64,000 nt of DNA, from the NCBI RefSeq assembly GCF_022539665.2, contig NC_081336.1:1364001-1428000 (forward strand), written 5' to 3'. The stretch's first letter is position 1. Each line of letters opens with the position of its first letter. This DNA is from Daphnia carinata. Lineage: Eukaryota; Arthropoda; Branchiopoda; Diplostraca; Daphniidae. The position numbers and the translations under genes were made by a program. Shown piece after piece: positions 1 to 17,096 of this stretch. Below the pieces are notes generated by a model, which ran no database searches, had not been told where the DNA came from, and was given only the letters and a program-made list of their open reading frames with translations.

Positions 1-29
1 GACTGTCAAACCATTTTCATTTATTGCAG

Positions 30-1252
30 TCTAAGGGCAGCCAGAGTTCTACTGATAGGGCTAGGAGGCTTGGGTGCCGAAATTGCCAAAAACTTGACTT
101 TGTCTGGTATTAAATCTCTGACTCTGCTTGATCACAGGGTTGCTGTTGCAAATTCTGCCAATTTCCTAATCCCTTTAGAGAATGTTGGGAAAAATGTAAG
201 CACAACATTTTCTTTACCTATATTTTTACCTCATGTTTTTGCATTCAATGCCGTAGGTGGTTGAAGCATCTTTAGAGAGAGTTCAACGCTTGAATCCAAT
301 GGTGGAAATTTTAACTGACACAGAAAATATTACAGCCAAGAATGAAGACTTCTTTGGCGGGTTTGATGTTGTATGTGCCACTCGACTGGCAGTAGAAGAG
401 TCCATCAGGATTAATGATATCTGCCGCAAACACAGCATCCCATTCTATTCAGGCGATGTGTTTGGATTTGGTGGTTTCTTTTTTGTGGATTTGCTTGAAC
501 ATGAGTATTCCGAGTAAATGCCCTATCAGACTTGTCTGTATTTACAGGCTATATTAATATTTGGTTTTGTTATTCAGAGAAGTGACTGTTCCTGCTGCAA
601 CCTCTAAAGATTGTTGCAAGCCAAAGAAAAGTGACCCAAGTGAAACGAAAACTGTCAAACATGTTTTGAACTATATTCCATTACAAACAGCATTTGAAGC
701 TGATCCATCGTCTCAACTCAACAAGAGAAGTTGGCAGCGCATTAGAAGCCATTTCATTACGATGAAAAGTATAGATTAAGGATCAACTATAGTTGCTTGT
801 GTATCGATTAGCATCGTTATCTATTGTTTTAACCACAGGTTTGCTGATGTTCCGGTCTCAAATGAAACGCGACCCAGAAGTTGCAAACCGCCAGTCAGAC
901 ATTGCGAAACTGTGCGAAATTCGGGATCACATTCTGCACGAAATGAAACTAGACAATCAAACGGTTGACAGTGGCATATTCGAGTAAGTATTGCATTAGA
1001 AATTCGATACCCCGTTAAGCAAATTAGTTTCCAGTTTTGTTTGTTTTCATTGTTTTTAACATGTTTTGGTTTTACTATGAATTCGTTAGAACGGTTTTTG
1101 GCGAACTTAGTCCGGCGGCTGCAGTGGTGGGTGGAGTCTTGGCTCAAGAAATAATCAAAGCAGTGTCCCATAAGGACGCACCTATCCGTAATCACTTTTT
1201 CTTTAACGGTGCTACAGATTTCAGTGGTGTTGTCGAAGCCATTGGATTTTAA
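30..1252 (+). CDS. SAE1: SUMO-activating enzyme subunit 1 (Aos1), 3' part of gene
   Basis: Subunit of the heterodimeric SUMO E1: it binds ATP together with UBA2, which carries the catalytic cysteine. Exons by splice sites and phase: 30-195, 257-513, 578-768, 839-983, 1090-1252, giving 306 residues plus stop. The human protein is about 346 aa, so the start codon and first ~30-40 residues lie upstream of the window. Seen: ThiF-type nucleotide-binding motif GLGGLGAEIAKNL in the first exon, the SAE1-like segment HFITMKS-LLMFR across the third intron, and the C-terminal GELSPAAAVVGGVLAQEIIKA motif. The 60-106 bp introns are typical of this window. AATAAA-like signals lie near 1545-1575. The next gene is convergent. 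Assignment is confident from motif order. Confidence 0.93.
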
Positions 1253-1519
1253 ATGGGCTGTAACACATTTTTTTTCCCTTTTATACATTTTTCATTCAAA
1301 ATCATTTATCTTTATGCTCGACGTCTAGATAAACTTAGTAAACAAGAGGTTTATCTCTCACGAAATCCTATACGAGACATCCATAATCTCGTTCCGCCAA
1401 CTATTACACAATGGTTCGACTGGGAAAAGGAAATAATCGGGTCACGATTAAGCTTAGTAAAGGATGATGGTGCAGAAGGGTTAAGAAAGGAATTTTGGCA
1501 AATCTTGGTCATGTCATAA
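1253..1519 (+). CDS. Unrecognised ORF directly behind SAE1, same frame
   Basis: An 88-codon ORF whose ATG follows the SAE1 stop without a gap (TAA ATG) and in the same frame. Residues 1-22 come from T-rich, intron-like DNA. From about residue 23 the composition looks coding (YARRLDKLSKQEVYLSRNP, then PPTITQWFDWEKE), and a plausible 3' splice site (gtctag) lies at 1323-1328. It may be a terminal exon of a separate small gene, an alternative SAE1 3' exon, or a second cistron. I do not recognise the family. Polyadenylation-like AATAAA motifs at about 1547-1575 lie behind it, so it would fall inside a SAE1 transcript that used them. Confidence 0.35.
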   Translation: MGCNTFFFPFIHFSFKIIYLYARRLDKLSKQEVYLSRNPIRDIHNLVPPTITQWFDWEKEIIGSRLSLVKDDGAEGLRKEFWQILVMS

Positions 1520-1664
1520 AAAGGGCAATTCAGGGCACGTTTTGCAAATAAATAACAATTTCTAGTAGTTGAATAAATATTAAATAGTCATTTCACAGAA
1601 TCCATTAGGCCAATGGAGCATGGGCCACTTGCAGGCTTGAGGAAGCTGTTGCAAGTCTCTTTCT

Positions 1665-2780
1665 TCAAGCCGTTGATGGTGGATAGAAGTAGCTGACGAG
1701 GAAATTGGCCGCTCCGATTAGACTGAAAGCGCATCGGTAACGCCGTTCACATTCTTCTGTTTCTTGCCGTCCAAAATCGGCTGCAAGTTGAAATCCACTC
1801 GGTTTATCGTTTTCCCGGGATTGAGGTGATCTGAGCGTGAAGAAAAAGACAAACCCAGTCACGCATCAGTGAAAGTTGATGGTAACGGTGAACATTTTTA
1901 AAACTATCCCGACACTTTATAGACTCTCTTTTTTAGTGTTACTAACTTTTTCCTTTCCACGTTGTAGTTACAAAAAAGAAAAACAGTCTACTAGGAATTG
2001 TTAGTCAACCGTAAAGAAAAACAACTTGATGAAAGCCTTACGAACTTACAACATAAAGTAGCGGATAGGCAAAACCAGGTAGCCATAGCGTTCCGGATTT
2101 CGATAAGTCTCGCAAACTGATCTCTGCACGCACGTTTTGGCGTCCAGACCAGCAAAAGAGGCCACATTATTCAGCATGGGAAGGATAGATGAAGCCATGT
2201 CATCTTTCTTTGCCCTGGCTTCCGTTCTGTAAAAGAAAGATTTACCTTACAATTGTTTGTGCCCTCTAAAAAAAGATGTTTTTTTTTTATTAGCGTACTC
2301 TACTACTGTCTTCTTTCCTAGAGCAGAACGAGCTGTCCAGACATAGGGCATAATAGCGATACCACCGACAATGGCCAGACCGAACAGCGACAAGGCGGCT
2401 TGTTTGGTGTAGTCTTTTCCGGCCGTAGCTCTGTCTGGAAGCGAGAAGGAGAAGAGCGGAATGGTGAAGGCCAATGTCGTGTTGAAGATGCCCGAGGAAG
2501 AGCGGCCTGTTTCACCATCTCTAATTTCTCTTTTGACAATCTTCAACAAATCACCAAAATAGCGACCTTCCGAGCCTTCTTCTTCGTCAACTTCGATAGG
2601 CGACATTGCGTTGTTATTCAATTCCGCATGATCATCGTCTTCACTGTCAGCGACGTCTTGAAGATCAGGTCGGGACGTCGATGCTGCGCTCGAACTGTTG
2701 AATAAGCTCAAAGTCTGCGAGAGCAGCAACCAAAAGACGATGCCCGATAGAACGTGCTTGTAGAAGTGACGCATTTTCAC
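1665..2780 (-). CDS. Secreted/membrane protein, possible DM4/12 family
   Basis: Three-exon model on the minus strand: 2780-2299, 2226-2050, 1830-1665, phases consistent, 274 aa. An N-terminal hydrophobic stretch (FYKHVLSGIVFWLLLSQTL) is a probable signal peptide. An acidic Ser/Asp-rich linker follows, then a hydrophobic segment with LSLFGLAIVGGIAIMPYVW. The C-terminal third has paired cysteines: KTCVQRSVCETYRNP and later ECERRYRCAFS. The cysteine spacing resembles the insect DM4/12 domain of unknown function, but that is a family guess. It converges on SAE1 with ~145 bp between the unrecognised ORF and its stop. Function unknown. Confidence 0.7.
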
Positions 2781-5700
2781 CTAGAAAAAAACAAAACAAA
2801 CAAATCGATTAGAAGGAAGTCGAAGAAATGAAAAGGTTTTAAACAAAAAAAAATGAGTCATGTTCCTGTTGATGACTCAAGTTGTGTACCGGCTTTAAAA
2901 GCTGTTTCATCTTTATATAACCGTGACCAAAAGTGACGGTAGGGACGTCGATTGGGCGCAGGAGATAAACCACAATGGGACACGGACCAGTGCGAATGCG
3001 CTTACTAACCAAAAGCGTCCAGCTTCGAAACCGCACACACACAGACGATATGTTTTATTGCTATCACTACACTGTGGCCGTGTGCAACATAAACAGTTGC
3101 CGAAAGTATCTGGAATTATTGGCCGTCGTAGCGGCCAAAAGACGAAGAAAGGTCCAGTGGAGAAAAGAAAGAGAATCGAGTCACGCTCCGAGTCGCGTGG
3201 TGGTGGTTTCCTGTCGTCGTCGACTCGGTCTCGTAACGGTAACAGAGTCGGCATTGTTCATTCCATCCCCTGCTTTGCTCGCTTCCCTTCTAATCTCATA
3301 TCGGACAAATAGGGACTCCACTGGGTCAAACTAGTCGACGTGCTGTCTGGCATTCGTTAACATCTCCCCATATCCGCGATGGCCCATCTTCGTCAATTAT
3401 TCTACACGGACGTTCGTTTGATGGACCGCAAGGTTGTCACGTCGCACCATTAAAAAGGTCAACTTCCGCACTATTTAAAAATCCCGTTGTACAACTAAAT
3501 TTTGTGTTTTTAAATTTTTGAATTTTTATTTCCGCATAGGATATAACCTTCGCACCTGATGGATTTGTAAAAATCCGGCTTCACAATGAAAATCACGTTA
3601 AAACGCACTTTGCGAATTCACGGTGCACGTCGAAATAGGAGAGCGACTGTTCCTTTTGAACACCGCGCATCAACTACTGGATGTTCCCCTCATTTCGTCA
3701 TTTGACTACTGGGTTTCCTCCTCCCCTTCCAGGAGGATGGAATTGGTTTTGCCATAGAAGAAAAAAAGAAAAAGAATTCTGTTGAAATCAACCTTTTCCG
3801 TGGGAACCTGTCATCCGAATACAGCCTAGAAACCCAGTGTGGCGTGAGTATATTCCGTTCATCTAAACTACATTACAGTATAATACCTCAAAAACGGAGA
3901 GAGGTTTGTTCATTATTTAGTTGTCTCATACTTGTTCTTTCTTTTCGTCCAGGCAAGCATAATTCATCCGCTGAACCGTGTGCCTCAATCATGTTGCCGT
4001 CGCGCTATGATTGAATATTCATCAAGTGTGACGGACAACAACAATCGTTGTTTTTAATATGTGCGCGTCACGAAAGAAAATGCTGAAAGAGCAGGAGTAG
4101 GTGGGAGAAGAGTAGCTGTGCGTGTAACTATGTACACACATCCATTATGATCTGAACAACTGAGGACCATTTATCTCGGCTCCATTTAACTTTGCGTGGC
4201 TGCTTGCGCAATGGAAAGAAAAACCCTGCGTGACGCGTGTAAGCTGTTTCTTCCCGGTAATACCTCAAACCTCATTTTCACGTGCACGAAAGTGTCTTAT
4301 TAATCTTTTTTTTTTTTTTTTTTTAAATGTTACTCCTCAGTCAGAATTGCGTGGACTAAAAATAGGAAAGAAACAAAACCGGACTCGCTCCATCAACACG
4401 GATGGCTTCATTCCCACTGCCACCCAGGTAGATGGTGCATTATTCTAAACAGCTTGTTGGGGTTGTACAGCGATTAGTAGATTGCGCACACTAGGTACGT
4501 GAGTAAGTTCTGCGAAAGTTGCGAAATTTCAATTGTTAAAACGAGGAGAAAGCAGGTGGAGGAAATGTAGGACCCATTGTAACCCTTTCCTATTGAAGAT
4601 GACATCAACACAGCTTTTCGTGGGGCCGGCTTTTGGGACTTCCGACCGCAACCCCACAAAGTTTTAATTTTTCATTTTCAAAAGGAAAAATGAAAATTGC
4701 AATTTAATAAATGCCTACCTTCAGTTTAGCAGGGAAGAATCTTGGAAAGAGAAGTCGGTAATCACTACCTCTCGAAGACGCTTGAAACTGTAATTTGACA
4801 AAAGTAGAAATCAACTGTGAACGACGTTTGGCCAGACAGCGAGTTTTATGATGTGGGTCGGCCAAAGCGTTGCTCATTTTCCCTGTCTATTTTTTTTATG
4901 TTAGGGTTTAGAGGAGGAGTTTGTAATCACCTGGTAGTTAATAGGATCACTGCCGGTCATTTCGTGTCTCGCATGGGAAATTGACGCGTCCCAACCGGAT
5001 CCAGCCGCTATGTTGATGCACCGACGGTAGCACTCTTTCCGGCTTTGGTTCTATAGATACAAACTCTTCGTGATAACGGCATTGTTTGAACGACCGAGAT
5101 TTCCCAATTCACTTTGTCTCGGGTAATTTGCTTTTAGCTTTTCCAACACATCTCATCCTTATCACTTTAAAGTTTAAAGAGAATCATGTTTCAGGGGCTG
5201 TGTCTTCATGAATCCCGAGCTATTCTATCTGAGTAGCTATTTCAGCGGATCAATCGACAGTGTTTTTTATCGATTTCATGCGGTTTGTGAAGCCTCGCCC
5301 GAATGGGGTTATTGAAGAAGATTTTCTGTCAAACTGCAGGTGACGTCATGTTGCGTTCTGTAGCTCTTCTCCGTCCGCTGATTGAATACTAATTCATTCA
5401 ACAGTCTGTTTTGTAATAGTAATTAACGTGGAAGTTCAGACCATATAGTGTCAACACCGCATACCGTAACAGCTGGAATTTGTGAGGAAACAAAGGTAAA
5501 GTTTTACGACATTGTAATTGATGTCTGTACAGTTGCATTAGTATGTTCTACGTGGTACTTTATTGATTAACTTGTTTTGACAGATCGTAGATTCGCCAGA
5601 AAAATATTCGTAAGGTAAGTTCATCTTCTATTTTTCTTATTTTATTAGTACAGCGCTTGCGGTATTGAAATCACCATCGTTCTCAGCTCTATTTAATTTT

Positions 5701-8700
5701 TCGTGTAGTCCGTGCTGTACAAATTATTATAATAGTTCATTACAATACAGGTAGGATATGGATGCGAAAAAAGCCACCCAAGAAAGTACGTGAGGAATTA
5801 AAGTTAAAATAGAAAATCCATCATCGTCGGTAGTTTTCTGCAGTGAAATTGGCGTCGGTGACTTGTCAGCATTGCCGCTTGGATTTCGGCTCCTGGCCAT
5901 TTCCATGTATGGAAGGTAAACCTGTAACACACAGCAAATGATGCAAACAATCGTAACTGAGGCTTTTAATGAGTGAAGTTTCTCTGACCTTTCGCTAAAC
6001 TGTGCGTTGCGTGTGGTTTGAAATGAACTTTATATGGACCACTGTGGTGGTTGTTTGAAGTCATCTTATCTTCTTTTTTTCGTTGCACGCGTTACATTTT
6101 TATCTACTTTGACTTGTGTTAGGTACAAGTTTGGAATGTACCTGTAAATATTTAATCAGCTTATCTAAAAGTAGGTCAAATACTTTAAACTTCACTTCCT
6201 TCAAATGGATATCCTACGAGATAATGAAAAGAAAACGTGGCTAGGCTCGTAGATTCACCGTATTCGGTAAGTGTTCTCTTTAAGTTCATTCTACCGGCTG
6301 AAGACACTATCTTTTCATTACTAACTGTAGGACCACAACAGACCTAGGAACCGGATTTTCCTTATGAGATTCATTGGAGCATCTCAGTCTTGATATCAAT
6401 TAGCCGCCGTAAATAGCTGTAAAATCAAGTCGGCATAGAGGCTTCGAGATACTTAACACAGGAGGTTATTAAGTGTGGACGAAAATTGCCGTTATTTATC
6501 TCATCAAACTTCGAAAAACATGGAGACACGATTGAAACTGACCCAACACAAATATTTGAACAGGGAGAGAAAAAATTCGGAACGGGATTCGAACTCAAAC
6601 TTCCTGCATCATGTTTGGGAAGGACTTGAACCCTCTACTTCACTGATCAGTAGGGACGCTTTATAATTTCCTTACGTAGAGTATCGTTGTGGGAATGGTC
6701 TGGTATCCTCCCGCAGGTTGACGATTTTAAATCGGGTGAGTAAAAGCCACAGTTGTAAATATTTACAAGATTCAACTATAATTGTTTCCAACCTCTTCAA
6801 AGTGCTAAAACTTACCTATCGGGAATCGAACTTTACATGTATAAATCAACCAGATATTTTTTTTTTTTTTTAGATTGGCGATAGGCCAACATTTAAACCG
6901 CTATTTTAAAAAAAATGGCCGACGTGTACCTAATTCGCGCCCACACCCTCGCAGTTCAATCATCTCGAATCGTTTATATGTGGGGTTCAATACTGTTTCA
7001 TCAAAACAGGCATTAAAAAAAAAGTTTGGCAAATTCAAAACATGTCATCCAATTAAAGAGTATATTTAGTTTGTTTGAATAGTGTAAAGCCAGATGGCGC
7101 TTTGAACTAGGTAGGTCACACAAAATTAATAAAAGGACCTATTCGTTTGGCATAAATGAAAGGAAAAGGTGGCCAATGCGTTTAAAAATGATGGATCGAA
7201 GTGTTACTACGTGAAATAGTACAAACAACTTAAAATTGGTCTCAGAAGATGAAAATCCAACTGCCAAAGTAGGACCACCATACAGGTGCACAATGGGGTC
7301 GCGGATTGAATGTTCGAGAATGAAAGAAAGCATCCCACTAAACGAAGGTAATCTGTTTGAGGGACAAGCATATGTTCCTCACCGGGGTGTAACTTTATGT
7401 TAAGGTTTTTTTTTTACCATTGCAAGTTATGTTCAATTCTTTAAAATGTTGCTCTTCAGGTGAAGCAGAACTACCAGCCACATTATACAACATTAGGTCA
7501 GACCTCAAGTGTTGAAATGGGATTATTAAAAGAGGTAATTTACATTTATTCATTTGATGTTATAGGTTTTACTGAGTTGACACAAGAAAAAGTAAATCTA
7601 ACGAAACTATTTATTCGAACTTATTGCTTGCCATGTACAGCATGTCAGCCACTGATGAAGCCACCCTAAAACACTTCGCAGAAATAAAATAAAGAGGAAA
7701 AAGCCTATTGTCAACAGGTATCACACATACCAGGCTTGTTTTTTCAAGCATTTTTGAAATTCTAGCACTGTTTACACAAAATTTTACTTCCACATATATT
7801 GTTCGTTATTCATCTTGAAGTAGTTGTAGAATTTGTTTTGAACACAATTTATTTTGTGTTTTTGTTTTCTTAGATGTGGACCTGAACCTGCAATTGATGT
7901 TATAGCCATGAAGATGACTGATGATCTTTATTGACGTTAACATACCATAACTGGAATGGATGATCTTTATAAAGATCTTAATGCACCATGGCGGGTATTG
8001 ATAGAAAAACTGGTAAATTGTTTTAATTTTGAAACGCGTAAGATCATTAAGCGAAATGGCTAACATCATTCCAAATTGAATTCAGATAGAACAGATATTC
8101 GACTTGTATTACAATTTGAAATTTATTTGCGATCCTTCGCATCTGAACCAAAAAAACTCTGGCAAGTGGAGAGTTGGAGACCCATAAATAGGTGAGTAGA
8201 TGTCGGGATACCGATCATCCTTTCCAAGTTGACGTCAGGTAAAACAGAAAAACTCACATTCAACATGCATTACAGTTTAAATTTATTAGCGGTTCGTCGA
8301 ATACGAGCCTGGAAACCTCTCGGGAGCCGACACCCATAAATATCGGTGGGTAGACGCCAAAATGGACTGACAATAGCCACGTGTTACTTGGACAACGGTC
8401 ATTGATTTCTTGGCTTTACAAAATGTCACGGTCGGTGAACATACGGCTTGTTTATTAATATCCAGGTTTTGCATCTATTTTCCCTAGCAATAGCATGTGA
8501 TTTTTAATATTATAATTAATTATTTCCAAACATTTTTAGTGTACCATTACGCCTAATGTTATCCCGCGTAGGTAAAAAGGGGTTTCTGTGGGCGGCAGCA
8601 AAGAAATCCATTTTTGCCTGCTGAATTGTGAAACAGTTGGCACTGCTTTCTTTGGAATAGTAAAAATAACCACCGTATTATAGGTATAAAATCAAGCTGA

Positions 8701-9102
8701 AGTTCCATGAATTCTTTTTTTTTTTTTTTTTTTTTTCAAAAAGTTTACCTTATAAATGTAACAGCAATCGGAGTTTAAGGTGTTCTGTTTGTTTGAGAAA
8801 CTTCATTATTAAGTGTGATCGAGATGTAGCGCACAGGCAGGTACACATTCCCCGCTGAAGCGCGAAGAACAGTTCATGGTCTTAGGAATCAGGAAAGGAG
8901 ATACCGCAGCTAATTACAGGTGAAGAAAGCTTTGTTCATGCGGTGGTTAATGGATGCATTTACCACAAATTTCTTTCGGCTCTGTGCTTTGACTTAAAAA
9001 CTCGTGAGTATACGAGAGATCGAACTGTGATATTTACATTCGTGACCCCATTTTAGTAAATAATTTTTGTAGAAAAAGGATTTAAACTGGAATAATGTTG
9101 TT
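2781..9102. other. Intergenic, 6.3 kb, no gene supported
   Basis: I found no exon chain with protein-like composition on either strand. Short ORFs at 2913-3334 overlap in all frames and look like 5'-UTR or promoter-proximal noise of the minus-strand gene ending at 2780. Poly-T runs occur at about 4304-4324, 6857-6872 and 8708-8736. tRNA-like debris lies at 6555-6850 and is listed separately. Confidence 0.6.
6555..6690 (-). repeat. Degenerate tRNA-like sequences, tandem
   Basis: On the minus strand two B-box-like motifs occur in tandem: GGGTTCAAGTCC (about 6625-6640) and GAGTTCGAATCCCG (about 6570-6590). The first is preceded by an A-box/D-arm-like stretch (TAAAGCGTCCCTACTGATCA). A further GTTCGATTCCCGA on the minus strand near 6820-6835 suggests a third remnant. 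No full cloverleaf with paired acceptor ends could be drawn. Probably old pol III retroposon debris related in style to the cluster at 16-18 kb. Confidence 0.4.
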
Positions 9103-13241
<4,139 letters not shown>

Positions 13242-16175
13242 TTCGCTTTTCAGTTCACAACTTTCACTTTCTGTTAATACTGTTTTTTCTGCGATCGGAT
13301 TTCGGATTTTATCTTGTTATGTGTGGTCGGCTACGAATCGTTGATCAAACACTCACAGCTATGGCTAGACTAAACAATATACGTTGTTTCTACCCAAACA
13401 CCACCCCGCCTTTGATGTAGCGTGGACATGCGCGGAGTATGAAGCAAGAGAAGATGGACCTCAGAAAGTTAAAGGATTTTGTTGCCTAAGTGATGGGCAT
13501 TTTTTTCGATTAACAAGATTTTCTGAGGGTGTCTTAATTGGGTTCCGGGTGACAAGTGACATGTTTACTCATCTTTTTTTTTTTCTTTTAAACTGTCACC
13601 AGGTTGATTGAGTGTTTGTTTTTTTCCAATTCCATTAGCAAAAACAGTATCCAGTAGCTTCGTGGCTATTTAAGTCACAGTTAATAAAAGCCGTTTCATC
13701 CAGGTTTTGGAAATGGAATAAAAAAAGGGTCGCGCTTTGCTTATCGTTTAATAATCTGCTTCGCATTTTCCGGGTGTGCTTCTTGCCGCAAGTGGATGGG
13801 TTTTAACTTTTCATTTTCTGATTTTCCCTTTCTCTGCAAGATCAGGCCATAGTCACGTAGGCCATATTTATAGCCAAAGACAACGTTAGTGTATAGATTA
13901 TTTCTCTCCGTCTACGTTCAAGGAGGAGAAAAAAGTGATTTGATCCTGCTTACCCTGGACAAAATGGCCAAAATGGCCAAACACTATATGTTAGACATTA
14001 CACAGGGCTATTGGTAGTTTGGCTTTTTTATTGGTTTGGAGGCAGCGTGACTTGGGCGGGAATACACGAAAATTTAAGAACATTCTGACAGACGTTTTGA
14101 TTGCTCACGTGTTTGGCTTTTTAGCACGTCATGAATCGTCATATCACCAGCCCTTATTCATGTTGTAAAGTTGTTTGACATGGTCGACATGTTGTGCATC
14201 TGTTTACAAAACAGATCGTCTCAGAGGTTCGCTTTCGTTCGTTTATAACGTTTAGCTTGTGAGCAACATTTTCCTCGTGTTCCATTTTGCATTCAATTTT
14301 GAGGCTTATCTTTTGTGTTTTTTTGGTTACACGCTGGTCACAAAACTAGTTACATAGCCTATCAACGGCCGGTTCCAATGATGCAATCTTTATCGTACAT
14401 CGTTGGTTTGAAAGCCTTGTCTTTTGACGACTTTGTTTCGTTGTCCTTTGCGTGTACATAATCGTTCATCCTGGCACTGGATGGCTGGACTACGCCCTCA
14501 AACGCGGACGGAATTCATTTGTCTAGAATAGTCTGCGCAGGAGTTCCACAGCAGCCAAGTTGACTGCATGTTCCGTTCGCTTTTCGTCTAGAAGTAGCCA
14601 TCGTACTGTTAATGGATGAAATTATATGCACATCCGCCTTCGTGTGTTTGCCCACCATCGATTCTCTCTGTTGAGCATTCATTGAAAAACCTGGACATTC
14701 GCAAAAAAAAAAATTATCACGTATCGATTTACGATATTTTCATGTGAAAAATGTCTCTGTCCCTTCCGTTAAAGGATGGCCTTGAGTAGGTTACAAGTTA
14801 TTTAAAAACTTGGCATGCTTCCAGAGTTTTTCATGTTGCTTTGCGGGGCCGTTAAAAACCATGTTTTATTAAGCATTAAATCTTGTGGTAGGCTAGGCTA
14901 GGCTAGGCTAGGCTAGGCTAGGCTAGGCTAGGCTAGGAAACAAGTAACAGCAGACTAATCCTTACATAGAAAGCTAAATATAATATTGCTAGAGTACTAA
15001 ATTTAATGTTAAGAGCGTTTGACTTCATTGCGGTCGACGTTGCTGACGTGAGCATTTTTCCGAAATGATTGAATAACGGTATCAAATACGCAAACTAGGG
15101 TCATAAACAAAGCCATTTGCCGGATGACTTCGTTTCGTTCGATGCGTACCACACACAAAAACTTGACTAGATCTTTTAAGTTATTATCGGAAAACTCACT
15201 GTCCGTTTCTATTTTAACTTGGACAGTATTTGCTCGTGATGCTTTAAAATGGAATCATTTAATGGGTATTCAATTATTAACAGCATTACCGATCAATTTA
15301 CGTCAACTGTTGCTTTCCTTGATCTTTTCTTCTCGCTGTTGTCATTGTAAACATTGAAACTGTGTGCGAAAGCATAGACAAGCTTTGGAACCTAACGTAA
15401 AATAGGTTGTGGAATTTTCTTATGGTAATTTAGGACGGGGACATATAGCAGACCATGCGAAAAAAAAGCCATTTCTGCGAATGTCAGGTTGACATTTGCT
15501 GTAGCAATATTTTGGAAAACTGCTGTTTTGTTGCGATATTGTTTTTCGTCATGCTTTGGGTACGAAAGAACTCGGAGTGTTATAGCTCCTTGCGTAGGTT
15601 TGATCGAGTGCTTTTGCGTCCAAATCTGATCTGGCGTTTTAAAGAATTTGCAAGTCAAAGTAGGAGCGACTGAGTTGCACTGTCTTTCTTTTGTTTCCGA
15701 TTTTTCAAGGTACCCTGTCGCCATTAATAATTTTTTCCAATTAACTCAAAGCAGGCCGTTCTTTCCTCATTTTTCAAAGACTTTTCTCAACTTCACCTTA
15801 AATATAGTCGCTAACCAGAGGCATTTTTGTCTCCCATACGTCATTAACTCACATTATTGATCGTGTTTTTTAATTCGTAGAAGTAAAAAATCTTACTATC
15901 AAGGTTATTTCTTTAATCATACGAGTGTTCAGTAGTTGACTTGTACCTGTGTACACTACGTGTTGCTCAGTATTGTATGAATTAATCTGATGACGAATAG
16001 TTTGTGATTTAACACCGTTGACATTAGAAGAACCGATTAATACATTTTTGTTGTAATTTTCGTAGTATTAATTATCAGGAAACATTTATACAATCGCACA
16101 CTTTATTATAACTGACACATTTACATAATTGAAACCAGAAACATACACACACACATGACACCAATTACACTTTCT
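13242..16175. other. Non-coding stretch upstream of the receptor kinase
   Basis: No supportable gene. It contains the 5' flank of the receptor kinase, poly-T runs and the TAGGC microsatellite. Short ORFs at 15124-15860 have no recognisable composition and no matching splice chain. Confidence 0.55.
14888..14937 (+). repeat. (TAGGC)n microsatellite
   Basis: About ten uninterrupted pentamers of TAGGC/AGGCT. It resembles but is not the arthropod telomere hexamer family (TTAGG) or TTAGGC. It is a single internal tract with no subtelomeric context. Confidence 0.95.
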
Positions 16176-16245
16176 GCAACTATTGGGTATTGAACCCTAA
16201 TATTCGGCATAGCTTGCGGATGCTCAACCATTGAGCTATAGTCAC
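16176..16245 (-). repeat. tRNA-like sequence, left outer arm of palindrome
   Basis: On the minus strand: acceptor-like ends GTGACTA/TAGTTGC pair with two G-U wobbles. The D-arm is GCTCAATGGTTGAGC. The anticodon-like stem TCCGC/GCCGA has one mismatch. The B-box-like GGGTTCAATACCC follows. It is the inverted homologue of the element at 18262-18331, with which it shares most bases plus ~100 bp of flank. U33 is absent and the T-arm pairs incompletely, so a functional tRNA is doubtful. Confidence 0.6.
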
Positions 16246-16352
16246 ATACAATTTCAATCTTTTATACCTTTAGTCAACGCACGATCATTTTGTATAGTCA
16301 ATGTTTTCTTCTTGCTATGCTATTTGCCAGTTTGATCAGCGATAGTATTAGT

Positions 16353-16800
16353 ATCATAGCTAATTTGTAAAGGGTCTGGCTACGGTGTCAGTATACTAAG
16401 GTTCAAACCCAGTACGATGCTAAACCCTTGGGTTAAATTCTTTTTCTCTTTTATAGCTTGGGTCACAATATTATTATACAGTCAATGTATCTCATCTCGA
16501 TATGCTATTTGTTAGTCTCCTTTATTACTATATAAGTGTTGCAGCTTATATGTAGAGTGTCCGGCTTCGGTGCAAGAATTCTGTGGTTCAAATCCAGTCA
16601 GATATCAAAAAGCGTCCATATTCAAACGTTTCATAACCAAGTGGTATGAATTTGTTATTATTCATAATTTTGAAAATGTGTAATAGATGGCGGTTCGCTG
16701 TACTGATTGCTAGTCTGATCAACAAATCTATAAGTGATATAGCTATTGTGTAGAGTGTCCGTCTGTGGTACCGGAAGATATAGGATCAAATCCAGTAATA
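16353..16800 (+). repeat. Three tandem degenerate tRNA-like units
   Basis: Units at about 16353-16421, 16537-16605 and 16735-16797 repeat with ~180-200 bp spacing. Each unit has a lead of the type GCTATTTGxxAGTxTGATCA, then TATAGCT..TGTAGAGTGTCCGGCT (A-box-like) and GGTTCAAATCCAGT (B-box). Copies are diverged. The first has an inverted homologue at 18087-18158. Confidence 0.5.
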
Positions 16801-16884
16801 ATTGCAAGCAAACAATTCACATTTTTCTGATTCTTATTATTGAATGTGTAAGACGGTGTCTTGAAATAACATGCAAAAATAGTT

Positions 16885-16962
16885 TTCGGCAAAATGTAAC
16901 TCATGGATTAATGGTAGAGCATCGGGTTCGAGAATCGAATGTATAGGGATCGATCCTCAAAA
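16885..16962 (+). repeat. tRNA-like sequence with inverted partner at 17.95 kb
   Basis: Contains ATGGTAGAGCATCGG (A-box-like) and TATAGGGATCGATCCTC (B-box-like). The minus strand at about 17938-18003 carries the same module (CAATGGTAGAGCATCGG, then GAATGTATAGGGATCGATCC), so the two form an inverted pair about 1 kb apart. Confidence 0.5.
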
Positions 16963-17096
16963 GATAATCTCATAACTCAATATATCCCGAATATGAATGA
17001 GTTAATATATGTTTTTCTTGAAACATGCAATAGAAATTATTCTAAGTGTAAATATGTTGTCCTTAATAGACTTAGAAAAACAGACAAGGTTAATAC

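Noticed and set aside
2839-3334. Several overlapping ORFs of 67-129 codons upstream of the 2780 gene
   Set aside because: Open in opposing frames at once, low-complexity Arg/Ser composition, no splice partners; read as UTR or promoter DNA.
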